A DNA stretch of 64,000 nt from Pseudomonadota bacterium (GTDB lineage Bacteria > Desulfobacterota > Binatia > UBA9968). Position numbers and translations under genes: made by a program. A model generated the notes under the pieces. That model made no database searches and was not told where the DNA came from. It saw nothing but the letters and a program-made list of their open reading frames with translations. The stretch is taken from the NCBI GenBank assembly GCA_021324155.1, contig JAJPJQ010000038.1:1-64000 (forward strand), in the 5' to 3' direction. Shown here in pieces: positions 28,206-37,688 of this stretch (the stretch's first letter is position 1; every line of letters begins with the position of its first letter).

Positions 28206-29339
28206 ATGAATGTTCGCGAGAATTCTCTTCTGATTGTCGCCGCAAGCGAGAGCGACGCCAACATGTTGTATGCCACGGCGTTTTTCGCCCCCGACCCTTT
28301 CATTTTTTTCCAGCATCGGGGCAAGAAGTACGTCGTGATGAGCGATCTCGAGATCGATCGCGCCAAGCGCCAAGCGGATGTCGATACGGTCCTTTCGCTG
28401 TCGCACTACGCCGCCGAAGCAAGAAAACGGGGCAAGCCGGCGCCGAACACGGCCGACATCATCGAGTTGATCTTCCGGGAGAAGCGCATCCGGCGCGTCG
28501 CCGTGCCGGCGACCTTTCCGACGCTCGTCGCCGACGAGCTCAGGTCGCGGGGCTTTACCCTGGACGTCAAGCGCGATCCGTTCTTCGCCGGGCGCGAGAA
28601 GAAGACCGACGACGAAGTGAAAAAAATCCGCGATTCGCTGGCGGCGGCCGAGGCCGGCCTGGACGCCGGCATCGCGGCGGTGAAGAAGGCGCGCATCGGG
28701 CGCGACCGGTATCTCTATCTCAACGGCGCGCGGCTCACGTCGGAAAAACTGAAGAGCATCGTCAATACGGCGATTATGGCGCGCGGCTGGGTGCCGAGCC
28801 ATACGATCATCGCCTCCGGCGATCAATGCTGCGATCCGCACAACGAGGGCACCGGACCGATCAAGGCCGACAGCTCGATCATCTTCGATATTTTTCCGCG
28901 CTCGCAGAAGACCGGCTATTTCGGCGATTTGAGCCGCACGATCGTGCGCGGCCGCGCTTCAGAGCGGCTGAAGGAAGCATACGCGACGGTGCAGGCGGGC
29001 CAGAAAATCGCCTACCGCGATATTCGAAACGGCGCGAGCGGCAAAGCCATTCATCAGAAGATTCTGGACCTGTTCGAGCGCCGGGGCTTCCCAACCGGGA
29101 AGATCGACGGCCGCATGCAGGGATTTTTTCACGGCACAGGCCACGGCCTCGGCCTCGACATTCACGAGCCGCCGCGCATCTCGCCGGCCGAGGCGACGCT
29201 CAGGACCGGCCACGTCGTGACCGTCGAGCCGGGCCTTTATTATCTCGGCATGGGCGGCGTGCGACTTGAAGACGTCGTCGTCGTTACTGCGAAAGGTAAC
29301 CGAAACTTAACCCGCGCGCCGCAATTTCTCGAAGTCTAG
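28206..29339 (+). CDS. M24-family metallopeptidase (Xaa-Pro aminopeptidase-like)
   Basis: Cytoplasmic pita-bread metallopeptidase, 377 aa, that removes N-terminal residues before proline or acts on related substrates. N-terminal creatinase-like domain (1-150) is followed by the catalytic domain with the metal ligands: Asp in DIFPRSQKTGYFGDLSRT (two Asp), His in GTGHGLGLDIHEPP near residue 315, Glu in VTVEPGLYYLG and Glu in RLEDVVVV. All five ligands are present. ATG 28206 begins MNVRENSLLIV. It is transcribed opposite the carboxylase operon. Confidence 0.9.
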   Translation: MNVRENSLLIVAASESDANMLYATAFFAPDPFIFFQHRGKKYVVMSDLEIDRAKRQADVDTVLSLSHYAAEARKRGKPAPNTADIIELIFREKRIRRVAVPATFPTLVADELRSRGFTLDVKRDPFFAGREKKTDDEVKKIRDSLAAAEAGLDAGIAAVKKARIGRDRYLYLNGARLTSEKLKSIVNTAIMARGWVPSHTIIASGDQCCDPHNEGTGPIKADSSIIFDIFPRSQKTGYFGDLSRTIVRGRASERLKEAYATVQAGQKIAYRDIRNGASGKAIHQKILDLFERRGFPTGKIDGRMQGFFHGTGHGLGLDIHEPPRISPAEATLRTGHVVTVEPGLYYLGMGGVRLEDVVVVTAKGNRNLTRAPQFLEV

Positions 29340-29372
29340 TGGAATAAAATAGCGGCGAGTTGTCCGTCCGTC

Positions 29373-30194
29373 GTGTTGACTTCGACGTTGCCAGAAACTC
29401 TCAAATTCTTCTCCGGCCCCAAGCCGCGGGTGATCGGCCACCGCGGCGCCGCCGGCGTCGCGCCGGAAAACACGGTCGCGGCCTTCGAGTGGGCCGTCGC
29501 CGACCGCGCCGACATCGTCGAGCTCGACGTGCACGCGACCCGCGACGGCCAAATCGTCGTCATCCACGACGATACCGTAGACCGCACGACTGACGGCGTC
29601 GGCGCCGTCAAAAACCTATCGCTCGCCGAGCTCAAGCGCCTCGACGCCGGCTACCGCTTCCGCACCGATGCGGACAATTATCCCTTTCGCGGCCGCGGCG
29701 TGACCATTCCGACGCTCGCCGAGCTCCTGCACCGATTGCGCGACATCAAAGCGATCGTCGAGATCAAGCAATCCGAGCCCTCGATCGTGGATCGCGTGCT
29801 AACGAACGTTCGCGACGCCGGTAAGGAGGACGACGTTCTCCTTGCCACCGAACGCGACGATATCATGCGCGATATACGCGCGGCGCTCGGGCCGAATGCG
29901 CCGATCGCCACCGGCTTTTGCCACGGTGAGGTCGCCGCATTTATCGAAGCGCTCGCGCGCGGCGCCGTGGCGGGCTACGCGCCGCCGGGCGGCGCCTTGC
30001 AGATCCCGCCGGCCTTCGCCGGCGTCGAACTCGTCACCGCCGCGAGCGTCCGCGCCGCCCATGCGCTCGGTCTCGAGATTTACGTCTGGACGGTCAACGA
30101 ACCGGCCGAGATCCAGCGCCTGCTCGATCTCGGCGTCGACGGCATCATCAGCGACTATCCCGCGCGCGTCGCAGCGGCCGCCGGGCGGCGCTAA
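29373..30194 (+). CDS. ugpQ: Glycerophosphodiester phosphodiesterase
   Basis: Hydrolyses deacylated phospholipid headgroups to glycerol-3-phosphate and an alcohol. 273 aa, TIM barrel, no signal peptide so cytoplasmic. Motifs: VIGHRGAAGVAPENTVAAF near residue 21 (catalytic His, Arg, Glu), ELDVHATRDGQIVVIHDD near 50-70 (metal Glu, Asp and second His), and the C-terminal WTVNEPAEIQRLLDLGVDG. The GTG start (29373) has no clear ribosome site; GTG/TTG starts a few codons either way are possible. It stands 33 bases after the M24 gene. Confidence 0.92.
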   Translation: MLTSTLPETLKFFSGPKPRVIGHRGAAGVAPENTVAAFEWAVADRADIVELDVHATRDGQIVVIHDDTVDRTTDGVGAVKNLSLAELKRLDAGYRFRTDADNYPFRGRGVTIPTLAELLHRLRDIKAIVEIKQSEPSIVDRVLTNVRDAGKEDDVLLATERDDIMRDIRAALGPNAPIATGFCHGEVAAFIEALARGAVAGYAPPGGALQIPPAFAGVELVTAASVRAAHALGLEIYVWTVNEPAEIQRLLDLGVDGIISDYPARVAAAAGRR

Positions 30195-30267
30195 AAAACC
30201 CCTTTCCCGAGCGGACCCGGAATAAGGTATACTGCTGCCGCGCGGAAATACGCTTATCCGCTCCGGC

Positions 30268-31476
30268 ATGCTGAACAAGAAGCACACCATCGTCATCCTC
30301 CAGTGGCTGATCGCGATCGCCTCGTCTTATCTGATACTTTTCAGCAAGGGCGCGGTCGCAGGCGACGCCGTGTCGTACAGCCTGGTCGCTGTTTTGCTCG
30401 CGAGCGGCGTCGTTTTTTCGCGTCTGCCGGAGCGGATCTTTCACCATCGCTTCTTCGACCTGTTCATTTTCGGCGCGGACACCGTGCTCATCTCGGCGGC
30501 GATTTATCGCAACCGCAACGCGCCATGGGACCTCTTCCTGCTTTATTTCTTCATCATCTTCCTCGCCGCCGTCGGCGAGACGGTTGGCAAGATCATCATC
30601 GGCTTCGCCGTTGTGAGCCTCGTCTATCTGGGCTTTCTCTTTCAGCAGGGACGGCCGTTCGTTGAAGTCGCGCCGGACTTCTTCCTCCGCATGACATTTC
30701 TTTTCGGCGTGGCGATCCTCTACGGCTATCTCTCGGCCGATGTCCGCCGCGAGAAAGTTCGCGCGGAGGCGGCGGAGCACAAGGAGCGCGTCAAAATGGA
30801 TCTCGTCGCGGCGCTCGCGCACGACATCAAAAGCCCGCTCGGCATCATCATGGGCTACGCCGAGCGCCTCACCGACCAGCTCTCGGGCGATCGCGCGAAT
30901 GCCGACAATATCGAGGCGCTCGGGCGGATTCAGGCCAACGCGCAACGGATCGTCAATCTCGTCACGGGATTTCTGGAAGCGAGCAAGGCGGAGGCGGGAA
31001 AGCTCGAGATCGCGCACCGGCCGGTCGCGATGAACGCTCTCCTCGAGCAGGTCGCGCGCCAGCTCGAGCCCGATATCCGGAAGAAAAATCTAGCGCTCGA
31101 GTTGCAGCTCGACGAGCGGCTGCCCGAACTGATCGGCGATAACGCGCAGCTCGAGCGGGTTTTCTGGAACCTCCTCGGCAACGCGATCAAATTCACACCC
31201 GCCGGCGGCAAAGTGACCGTAAGCTCCATGCGTCAGAACGGCAGCGTCGCCGTCAGCATCCGCGACACCGGCATCGGCATTCAGCCCGAGGAGCTGCCGC
31301 TCCTGTTTACGCAGTTCCGGCGCCTGAATAGCGCGGCGAAAATCGACGGCACCGGCCTCGGCCTCTTCATCGTCAAAACGATTGTCGAGGCGCACCGCGG
31401 AACCGTCCAAGTCGAGAGCCCCCGCGAGGGCGGGTCGAATTTCACCGTGCGCATCCCGTTCCGCGACGGGCGCTGA
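30268..31476 (+). CDS. Membrane sensor histidine kinase
   Basis: Two-component sensor, 402 aa. Residues 1-160 hold about six membrane helices with short loops, so the signal is probably sensed in or near the membrane. HisKA follows with the phosphorylated His in LAHDIKSPLGIIMG near residue 186, then HATPase_c with FWNLLGNAIKFTPAGG (N box), IRDTGIGIQPEEL (G1) and GTGLGLFIVKTIV (G2). No response regulator lies beside it; the next gene, four bases on, encodes a HEAT-repeat protein. This makes it an orphan kinase in the window. Confidence 0.92.
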   Translation: MLNKKHTIVILQWLIAIASSYLILFSKGAVAGDAVSYSLVAVLLASGVVFSRLPERIFHHRFFDLFIFGADTVLISAAIYRNRNAPWDLFLLYFFIIFLAAVGETVGKIIIGFAVVSLVYLGFLFQQGRPFVEVAPDFFLRMTFLFGVAILYGYLSADVRREKVRAEAAEHKERVKMDLVAALAHDIKSPLGIIMGYAERLTDQLSGDRANADNIEALGRIQANAQRIVNLVTGFLEASKAEAGKLEIAHRPVAMNALLEQVARQLEPDIRKKNLALELQLDERLPELIGDNAQLERVFWNLLGNAIKFTPAGGKVTVSSMRQNGSVAVSIRDTGIGIQPEELPLLFTQFRRLNSAAKIDGTGLGLFIVKTIVEAHRGTVQVESPREGGSNFTVRIPFRDGR

Positions 31477-31479
31477 GCG

Positions 31480-32196
31480 ATGGCCGGAAAACCAGACCGC
31501 TTGGCCCGGCTAGTCGCAGCGCTCGATCATCCCGATAAAAAAATCATCCGCGAAGCCGTTGACGCGCTGGTCGCGCTCGCGCCGAGCCAGCCGGAGGTCG
31601 GCGGCGAAGTCGAGGCCGCGTTAATGCGGGCGCCGGTCTATAAACGCTGGCCGATGGCGTACGTGCTCGCGCAAATCGGGCCTCCGTCCGACGCGTGCTT
31701 CGCGGCGCTGGAGGGTGGATTGGACGCGCCCGATCCCGATATCCGCTGGGCGATCGTCGTGCTTTTCGCGCGGCTCGCAAGGGAATCAGGCGGAGCGACG
31801 CGAGAGCGGCTCGCGTCGCTTGCCCGCTCCGGCACGGCCACGCAGCGGCGCATGGCGATTTACACTCTGCGGGACATCGGCCCCGCCGATGCGCTGGCGC
31901 ACGAGGCGGTGCGCGGCGCGCTCGCGGACACCGATCCGCTCGTGCGCGTCGCCGCTTTAACGAGTCTCAAAGTCTTTCCCGAAATCGCCCGCACCGCGGT
32001 CGGCGACATGCAGCGCATGCTGGAAAGCGACGACGACGCGCGCGTCCGCGCCGCCGCCGCCGTCGCGCTCGCACAAAGCGGCGCGCCGATGGCGGAGATT
32101 CGCGGCGCGCTGGAAGGCTCCGCGATGACCGGCGATCCGACGGTCGTCCGCGCCGTTCGCGCCGCGCTGGAGATGCTGGGGAAGAAGGCGACTTAG
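31480..32196 (+). CDS. HEAT-repeat protein linked to the histidine kinase
   Basis: 238-aa soluble protein made of about six alpha-helical HEAT/PBS-lyase-like repeats, e.g. DHPDKKIIREAVDALVAL, DPDIRWAIVVLFARLA, DPLVRVAALTSLKVFPE and DDARVRAAAAVALAQSGAP. Such scaffolds bind proteins. ATG 31480 is four bases after the kinase stop, so they are co-transcribed, and the protein may be a partner or adaptor of the kinase in place of an adjacent response regulator. No catalytic motif is seen. Confidence 0.8.
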   Translation: MAGKPDRLARLVAALDHPDKKIIREAVDALVALAPSQPEVGGEVEAALMRAPVYKRWPMAYVLAQIGPPSDACFAALEGGLDAPDPDIRWAIVVLFARLARESGGATRERLASLARSGTATQRRMAIYTLRDIGPADALAHEAVRGALADTDPLVRVAALTSLKVFPEIARTAVGDMQRMLESDDDARVRAAAAVALAQSGAPMAEIRGALEGSAMTGDPTVVRAVRAALEMLGKKAT

Positions 32197-32237
32197 ATTA
32201 CAGAGCTACGAGAATTGTCACATTGACATCAGAATGA

Positions 32238-32264
32238 GTCACAAAGAAAGTCTTTTTCTGTGAC
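32238..32264 (+). terminator. Near-perfect inverted repeat after the kinase/HEAT operon
   Basis: GTCACAAAGAAAG (32238-32250) faces CTTTTTCTGTGAC (32252-32264) around one base, with two mismatches. Located 42 bases after the HEAT gene stop. There is no downstream T-run, so it could be an operator for the secreted-protein gene instead. Confidence 0.45.
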
Positions 32265-32299
32265 CGGCATCATCCTTCCTCAATATAGGGTTTTTCCCT

Positions 32300-32316
32300 G
32301 ATTGTTGTAAACAATC
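32300..32316. promoter_or_regulatory. Palindrome upstream of the large secreted protein gene
   Basis: GATTGTT (32300-32306), GTA, AACAATC (32310-32316) is a perfect palindrome in the 253-base leader region of the 1193-aa gene. Just upstream AGGG-TTTTT-CCCT forms a small hairpin. Operator-like; no known regulator can be named. Confidence 0.4.
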
Positions 32317-32449
32317 GTCTTCATTTAGATTCCCAAACTTAAAAGCGCAGACGAGCTCTTCTTCGCGGCCATCCCCCTGACCTTCGAAAAAGCGCACGGG
32401 CTGAAGAATCTACTGGCGTCTCGAAAAACCCCGGGAGGAGGATCGCTGT

Positions 32450-35400
32450 ATGGGTGTGCGAAGATGGTGGATACTCGTTGGCATTCCAACGATTGTGCTG
32501 GGATTAACTACATTGACACTTGCCGGTAACGTTAAGCCACCTGTTAATCCGGGATGGATTGAAAAGACAGACAGCGACGGCATCAGAATTAGACAAGATT
32601 CGCCGCTAGGAGCAAAAAATGCGAAACGTTTCGTTAAAGGAAAAGGCAAGCCGATATACTTTCCTGCGCCTTACAATACACTCGGTGTACGGCTCACCGA
32701 CAACAGTGACTGTCCTGGCAATACCGACTGCATTAGCTACGTGGGTTACTCATATTGGCGCAATACTAACAACCATGTCAATGATCCAACTATGCTGATT
32801 TTTATCGGTGTAAACGGAAATGCGACGCTGTATCAATTTAATAAGACAACCAGGGCCGTCACGAATCTAGGAGAAGTCTTAGATCCGACAAGTAAGGGTC
32901 AATTGAGCGGAGGGCCTCAAAACGGTTTGGGATGGTACTTCAGTGCGACATTATCAAAAACTATTTACCTGGATAATAGCGCTTTTCCATATACGACGGC
33001 CCCCCCCGACCTGATACAGTTCAATGCGACCAAACGAAAGCTATACCGCTACGATTTGAACAATCCGGTTCTCGTTCCCGTTTTCGACATCAACGATTAT
33101 TTCAATAATGTTCCTGGTGCTACGGGTGATAAATACATTACTCAATCGCATTCAAGCAACGATGACAAAGTCCATTCCGCTTCGGTTGTGTGTCCAATAG
33201 CTCAAGCGGTGACGTGCCATGATGGTACGCGCACCGCCACTTTTCCACACGTAGATGCGAGGCAGGATGCGCCTGACGAGGTTATGGGGTGCATCGTCTA
33301 TAACGAGAGAACAACACCACCAACGTTTCTATATTTCCCTCGAAAAGGCGACACGATAACAGAAGGCGGTGTGCAAAAGATCAAGGCCATGAATGAATGC
33401 CATGTGGACAAAAGCGGCAACTGGCTCGTAATTATCGAAAACGAAATTGTTGATACGACAAGAGACGTCACGATCGTGGACAACCGTATCATCAATTTAC
33501 TGGCCTCAGATCCCGAGCTTCATGCAGGGGTTACGCTCAAATACACGGATGCGGCCAACTTGAAAGGCACCTGGTCGGCCAGCACGACCTACACCGCTAA
33601 TGACATCGTCTCCTTCGGCGGCACGTCCTACATCTCTCTTCAGGGAACGAACCTAAACCACCAACCCGACCTCTCGACTACGTGGTGGCAAACCGCGCCC
33701 TTTGGTTCAAGAGGTCACTTGGATACCGGTTTTGGATACTTAGCGGGTGGAGGAGCCGAAATCGACCCGCTGTTCGGATCGATCCCCGGCGTCGAGCGTA
33801 TCGTCGGTCTGGATCAAAATCCTCTTATAGACGGACCTGTCGCTTACCACGACATAAGTTTTGACGGTGGAGCTGCAAACCATGTGAGTCACAGCAATGC
33901 AAAAGACACCAACGTCACTCCTCGCGAGCAACAACACGCCTGCGCAAGTAATGGCATAGAAAAGGCCAATGCCGCTCAGCCTCGCTCAGACGAAATCGTT
34001 TGTTTTCGCTTAGATCAATCAGGTGATGTTTTGGTCGTCGCGCCGACAATGGCAAGCATACGCGATAACGGAGGTGGACAGGCCGGCGATCCGACTGATA
34101 CGTATGGTCGATATCCGAAGGGAAATTTGGATATTACTGGTAAATATTTCATTTGGACCGCGAACATGTTCGGGGACCGCCTAGATGCCTTTCTGGTCGA
34201 AGTGCCATCGGATTTGTTAATCGGCGACACAAATCCCGGGCCTATTCCTGTGGACTGGACGGTGCACGACGTCGGCGATGCAAATGATGGCACGGGAACG
34301 CAGCCCACGCACGCAAAAGATACTTTCACGATACCTGTAGCGTCGTCGCAGGTAGGTGGCGCATCCGCGCCTGGATCGGATAACTTTCGCTTCATTTTTA
34401 AAACACTAAATGGCGACGGCCAAATCGTGGCCCAAGTCGGGAGCCTGCTTAAGAAGACCTCCACAGGTGCAAATCAAGATCCTTTGGAGAGAGCCGGCGT
34501 CATGATCCGCGAGACACTTGACCCTGACTCTAAGCACGCCTTTATGGCGTTGACGTGGTCCAAAATCCAAGGAGGCTGTTTTCAGACGCGGACATTTAGT
34601 GGAGTAGATGCTAGCGCCTGCACGGCTTTTAAAAGCATCGAAGCTCCTTACTGGGTAAAGCTTGTACGGAAAAACGGAACCTTTACAGGATACGTTTCGA
34701 GTGATGGGGTGAAGTGGTCAAAAGTTGCGAAAACCAACATAACGATGACCACAAGCGTATTGATTGGCTTAGCGGTGACAAGCAATATGCAGCAAAACGA
34801 TCCGGAGAACCCCATAACACCTACGGAACCGACACTGGCAACATTTAGTCGCGTATCTGTTACAGGCAATATAACGACAACTGGTGTGGAACTTCTCGCC
34901 GGTACAGAGACTTGGGAATACGAAGATGTCGGCAGCGTCGGCGTAGCGGGTACGTCGACTTATACGAATGGCACTTACACCGTTAAGGGGTCCGGCGCGG
35001 ACATTGCCGGCACAGCAGATGCTTTTCAATTTCTGTATCGTACTGTCAATTACGACGCGACGATCATCGCACGTGTCACGGCTGTGCAAAATACGAATGC
35101 CTGGGCAAAAGCAGGGGTTATGATCCGCGAGTCGACAGATCCTGACGCACCCTTTGCCATGATGATGCTGACGCGCGGCAACGGCACGTCATTCGAACGC
35201 CGCGTAGAGACTGGAAATACAGCTACGTTGACCACACCAGCGGATGGTCGGACCGCTCCATATTGGGTGAAGCTCGTAAGGCAGGGTATGACGTTTACCG
35301 GCTATAAATCGAGCGATGGCGTTAACTGGGTGCAAGTAGGTACCGATACAATTTCGATGCCAAGCGCCGTCCAGGTCGGATTAGCGGTAACTTCGCACAA

Positions 35401-36031
35401 CAATGCAGCCTTGAACACTTCTACATTCACTAACGTCCAGATATGGGAAACCGCCGGAGATCGAGCAACCGACGGCTTCGTCTTTTCCGATGATTTTAGT
35501 GATGGCAATGCCAACGGCTGGACGCTTTATCCCAGCGGATATTGGACTGTCGTGAGCGGGGAGTTGAAGGCGACCGGGCAGCCATTAGGTGGTTTCGCAA
35601 CTCACTACGCTAGAAGCGCACTACCTATAGGGTCGACTGTCTGGGAGGCAAATATGGCCATACCTACTGTGGGCTCAGACGTATCAGGAATAAAGGTTTC
35701 GACTGGTGATCTTCTTTATAGAGTCTTGGTCGGTGTGCAGCCGAATAACACTGGTGGTGTCATATTATGGTCTGTTGACGTCGATGGTGTATGGCAGGGG
35801 TGGCACAACGCAGGATCCGTGGCAACACCTGCTTCGATACATAGGTATACGGTTCAGATGGAAAACGATGCTACATTCACAATCCTACTCGATGGTGTCC
35901 CAATAACTACTGGTATAAGCGCGGGGCCGCCAACGGTGTGGGCCGATGGAATCGCATCGGGCGATCTCTTTACACAAATAGGAGGTGGACAAATCGCCAA
36001 TACGCGCTTCGATAATATCGATGCGAAGTAG
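32450..36031 (+). CDS. Large secreted multidomain beta-rich protein (CBM5/12-like, two DUF1349-like domains, LamG-like tail)
   Basis: 1193-aa exported protein; signal peptide 1-26 (WWILVGIPTIVLGLTTLTLA). Residues 30-600 look like a beta-propeller-type region with an inserted CBM5/12-like chitin/cellulose-binding module near 370-415 (WSASTTYTANDIVSFGGTSY, STTWWQTA). Two repeats near 600-805 and 820-1000 share AGVMIRE.xxDPD and APYWVKLVR..TFTGY.SSDGV, matching the DUF1349/concanavalin-like fold. A LamG-like domain fills 1010-1193. No catalytic residues recognised. GC is far lower than in flanking genes (about 45% by eye). AGGAGG is eight bases before ATG. Possibly a surface polysaccharide-binding protein acquired by transfer. 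Confidence 0.75.
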   Translation: MGVRRWWILVGIPTIVLGLTTLTLAGNVKPPVNPGWIEKTDSDGIRIRQDSPLGAKNAKRFVKGKGKPIYFPAPYNTLGVRLTDNSDCPGNTDCISYVGYSYWRNTNNHVNDPTMLIFIGVNGNATLYQFNKTTRAVTNLGEVLDPTSKGQLSGGPQNGLGWYFSATLSKTIYLDNSAFPYTTAPPDLIQFNATKRKLYRYDLNNPVLVPVFDINDYFNNVPGATGDKYITQSHSSNDDKVHSASVVCPIAQAVTCHDGTRTATFPHVDARQDAPDEVMGCIVYNERTTPPTFLYFPRKGDTITEGGVQKIKAMNECHVDKSGNWLVIIENEIVDTTRDVTIVDNRIINLLASDPELHAGVTLKYTDAANLKGTWSASTTYTANDIVSFGGTSYISLQGTNLNHQPDLSTTWWQTAPFGSRGHLDTGFGYLAGGGAEIDPLFGSIPGVERIVGLDQNPLIDGPVAYHDISFDGGAANHVSHSNAKDTNVTPREQQHACASNGIEKANAAQPRSDEIVCFRLDQSGDVLVVAPTMASIRDNGGGQAGDPTDTYGRYPKGNLDITGKYFIWTANMFGDRLDAFLVEVPSDLLIGDTNPGPIPVDWTVHDVGDANDGTGTQPTHAKDTFTIPVASSQVGGASAPGSDNFRFIFKTLNGDGQIVAQVGSLLKKTSTGANQDPLERAGVMIRETLDPDSKHAFMALTWSKIQGGCFQTRTFSGVDASACTAFKSIEAPYWVKLVRKNGTFTGYVSSDGVKWSKVAKTNITMTTSVLIGLAVTSNMQQNDPENPITPTEPTLATFSRVSVTGNITTTGVELLAGTETWEYEDVGSVGVAGTSTYTNGTYTVKGSGADIAGTADAFQFLYRTVNYDATIIARVTAVQNTNAWAKAGVMIRESTDPDAPFAMMMLTRGNGTSFERRVETGNTATLTTPADGRTAPYWVKLVRQGMTFTGYKSSDGVNWVQVGTDTISMPSAVQVGLAVTSHNNAALNTSTFTNVQIWETAGDRATDGFVFSDDFSDGNANGWTLYPSGYWTVVSGELKATGQPLGGFATHYARSALPIGSTVWEANMAIPTVGSDVSGIKVSTGDLLYRVLVGVQPNNTGGVILWSVDVDGVWQGWHNAGSVATPASIHRYTVQMENDATFTILLDGVPITTGISAGPPTVWADGIASGDLFTQIGGGQIANTRFDNIDAK

Positions 36032-36110
36032 GTAATAACATAAGGCGAACACAGGTAAAATCCTCATTGAAATAGACATAAGTCGTCTTATTATCGCAGC
36101 TGGATTACCT

Positions 36111-37688
36111 ATGAAGCCTGATCTGCATCTGCCGTCACGCAATAACATTGCTGCCGCTTGGGACAGTGCACTGTCCCAAGCGGCAGCTTCTTTTGTTGCA
36201 GAGCTCAGCACTAAACAGCGGCATGATCTATTTGAGTATTATTTCGCAGCATACAATTATCTATCTTTACTTCCACGTGTTGCACGTCGCGCCATGCAGC
36301 GAAAGCTTTTGCGCTCTGTTTCAGTATTCCCGACTGAAAGCCGACAGCGGCTTGTTCGGTCGGTAAGCGGCGCTGCACTGCTGCTGGCACTATCACAGTC
36401 TGCGCAACCAGCCATGATTCCCGTCACAACGAACATTCCCGCCCTCAATGACGGCGACAATCAATGTTCGCTGATAGAAGCGATTATTAATTCAAACAGC
36501 CATGCAGCTACCCATCCGGATTGCGTAGCCGGCGATGGCGTGGACACGGTCGTTCTGCCGACGAATACCACCATCACGTTGAGCTCGATTTATGCTGATT
36601 ACCAGGGCGATACAGCACTACCGGTAATTACCGGCAACATCACGATCCAGGGCAACGGCACCGCGATCGTTCGGAACAAGAAGAAGAAAACTCCTGGTCG
36701 TTTGCTTGCCGTAAGTGACACTGGATCTTTGCGGCTCGAGAACGTCATCCTGAGTGGTGGCAATCAAGCTCAAGGCGGCGCGATCTTCAACACAGGAGTT
36801 CTGGCGCTCGTCGACAGTGTTATCTCGGGTAATAAGGCCACCGACGGAGGAGGCATTTATAATGCCGGCGGCGCGATTCTAGATGTGGCGAATAGTCTGA
36901 TTACGAGAAACTCGGCTGCCTTTTACGGCGCAGGTGTATTCAACTGCGGTAGTTTTACCATTGCGAACAGCACAATTTCTGCGAATACCGCAGGAAGTTT
37001 AGGCGGTGGGTTCACACACCTACAGAAGCGGCACTCTGAGTATGGATCCCTATTCCCACGCTTCCCTGGTTGCTATGCGTCTACCGGTGGCACGATCGAT
37101 AAGTCAACTATTTATAACAATAGAGCTGGCGCAGGCGGGGGCGTCGCGAATCTACAGGGAGGAATAGTCGTTTTAAATAGTACCATTTCAGGCAATACCG
37201 CCGCAGGGTCGGGCGGGGGATTGTTAAACAGTCAATACAGTGGGACAAGAATAGAAAATGGAACGATTACAGGAAATATTGTGAATTCGAAAGGTAGTGG
37301 TCAAGGGGGCGGCATTGCTAACGGATCGTTCGCCCAGCTCGATTTGAAGCTTTCGATTATATCGGGCAACAAGGCGACGATGGGTCCGGAGATAAAAAAC
37401 TCTGCCGTAGGCACCGTTCATGCGGAGTCGAATATCTTCGGTCTTAATGGGAATTCGGGTGTCTATGGATTTTTCCCAACCCCTGGCGTTCCTGCTCCTG
37501 GCGTGAAATTAAAAAACATTCTTTCTCGGCTTGCCGACAACGGCGGCCCGACGCTCACGCATGCCCTCGTCCCAGGCAGCCCAGCGATTGATGCTGCGCC
37601 TGTTGATGCAGATTGCCCTGCAACAGATCAGCGCGGCGTCACGCGACCGCAGGGCGGCGGCTGCGATATCGGCGCGTTCGAGCAGTAA
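36111..37688 (+). CDS. Secreted parallel beta-helix protein with CSLREA-like and choice-of-anchor Q motifs
   Basis: 525-aa protein. About 100 N-terminal residues (AYNYLSLLPRVARRAMQRK) precede a signal-like segment (SVSGAALLLALSQSAQPA). The CSLREA-type motif appears as CSLIEAIINSN, then a right-handed beta-helix of repeating N-x-G/GG turns (VLVDSVISGNKATDGGGIYN-like units), ending in the choice-of-anchor Q tail (LADNGGPTLTHALVPGSPA; CDIGAFEQ). Likely surface or extracellular. Codons 14-26 (AAAWDSALSQAAA) consist of a perfect 38-bp palindrome. An internal start at 36294 would bypass it. Low GC like the preceding gene. Confidence 0.75.
   Translation: MKPDLHLPSRNNIAAAWDSALSQAAASFVAELSTKQRHDLFEYYFAAYNYLSLLPRVARRAMQRKLLRSVSVFPTESRQRLVRSVSGAALLLALSQSAQPAMIPVTTNIPALNDGDNQCSLIEAIINSNSHAATHPDCVAGDGVDTVVLPTNTTITLSSIYADYQGDTALPVITGNITIQGNGTAIVRNKKKKTPGRLLAVSDTGSLRLENVILSGGNQAQGGAIFNTGVLALVDSVISGNKATDGGGIYNAGGAILDVANSLITRNSAAFYGAGVFNCGSFTIANSTISANTAGSLGGGFTHLQKRHSEYGSLFPRFPGCYASTGGTIDKSTIYNNRAGAGGGVANLQGGIVVLNSTISGNTAAGSGGGLLNSQYSGTRIENGTITGNIVNSKGSGQGGGIANGSFAQLDLKLSIISGNKATMGPEIKNSAVGTVHAESNIFGLNGNSGVYGFFPTPGVPAPGVKLKNILSRLADNGGPTLTHALVPGSPAIDAAPVDADCPATDQRGVTRPQGGGCDIGAFEQ
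36150..36187. repeat. Perfect 38-bp palindrome inside a coding sequence
   Basis: Each 19-base half begins GCTGCCGCTTGGGACAGTG and the second half is its exact reverse complement, with no loop. Because it is in frame, both strands encode AAAWDSALSQAAA. Flanking bases (T36149, T36188) do not extend it. Confidence 0.95.

Noticed and set aside
32340-32449. Possible riboswitch (c-di-GMP type) before the 1193-aa gene
   Set aside because: No conserved GEMM core or receptor motif could be traced; only small hairpins and a good ribosome site are seen.
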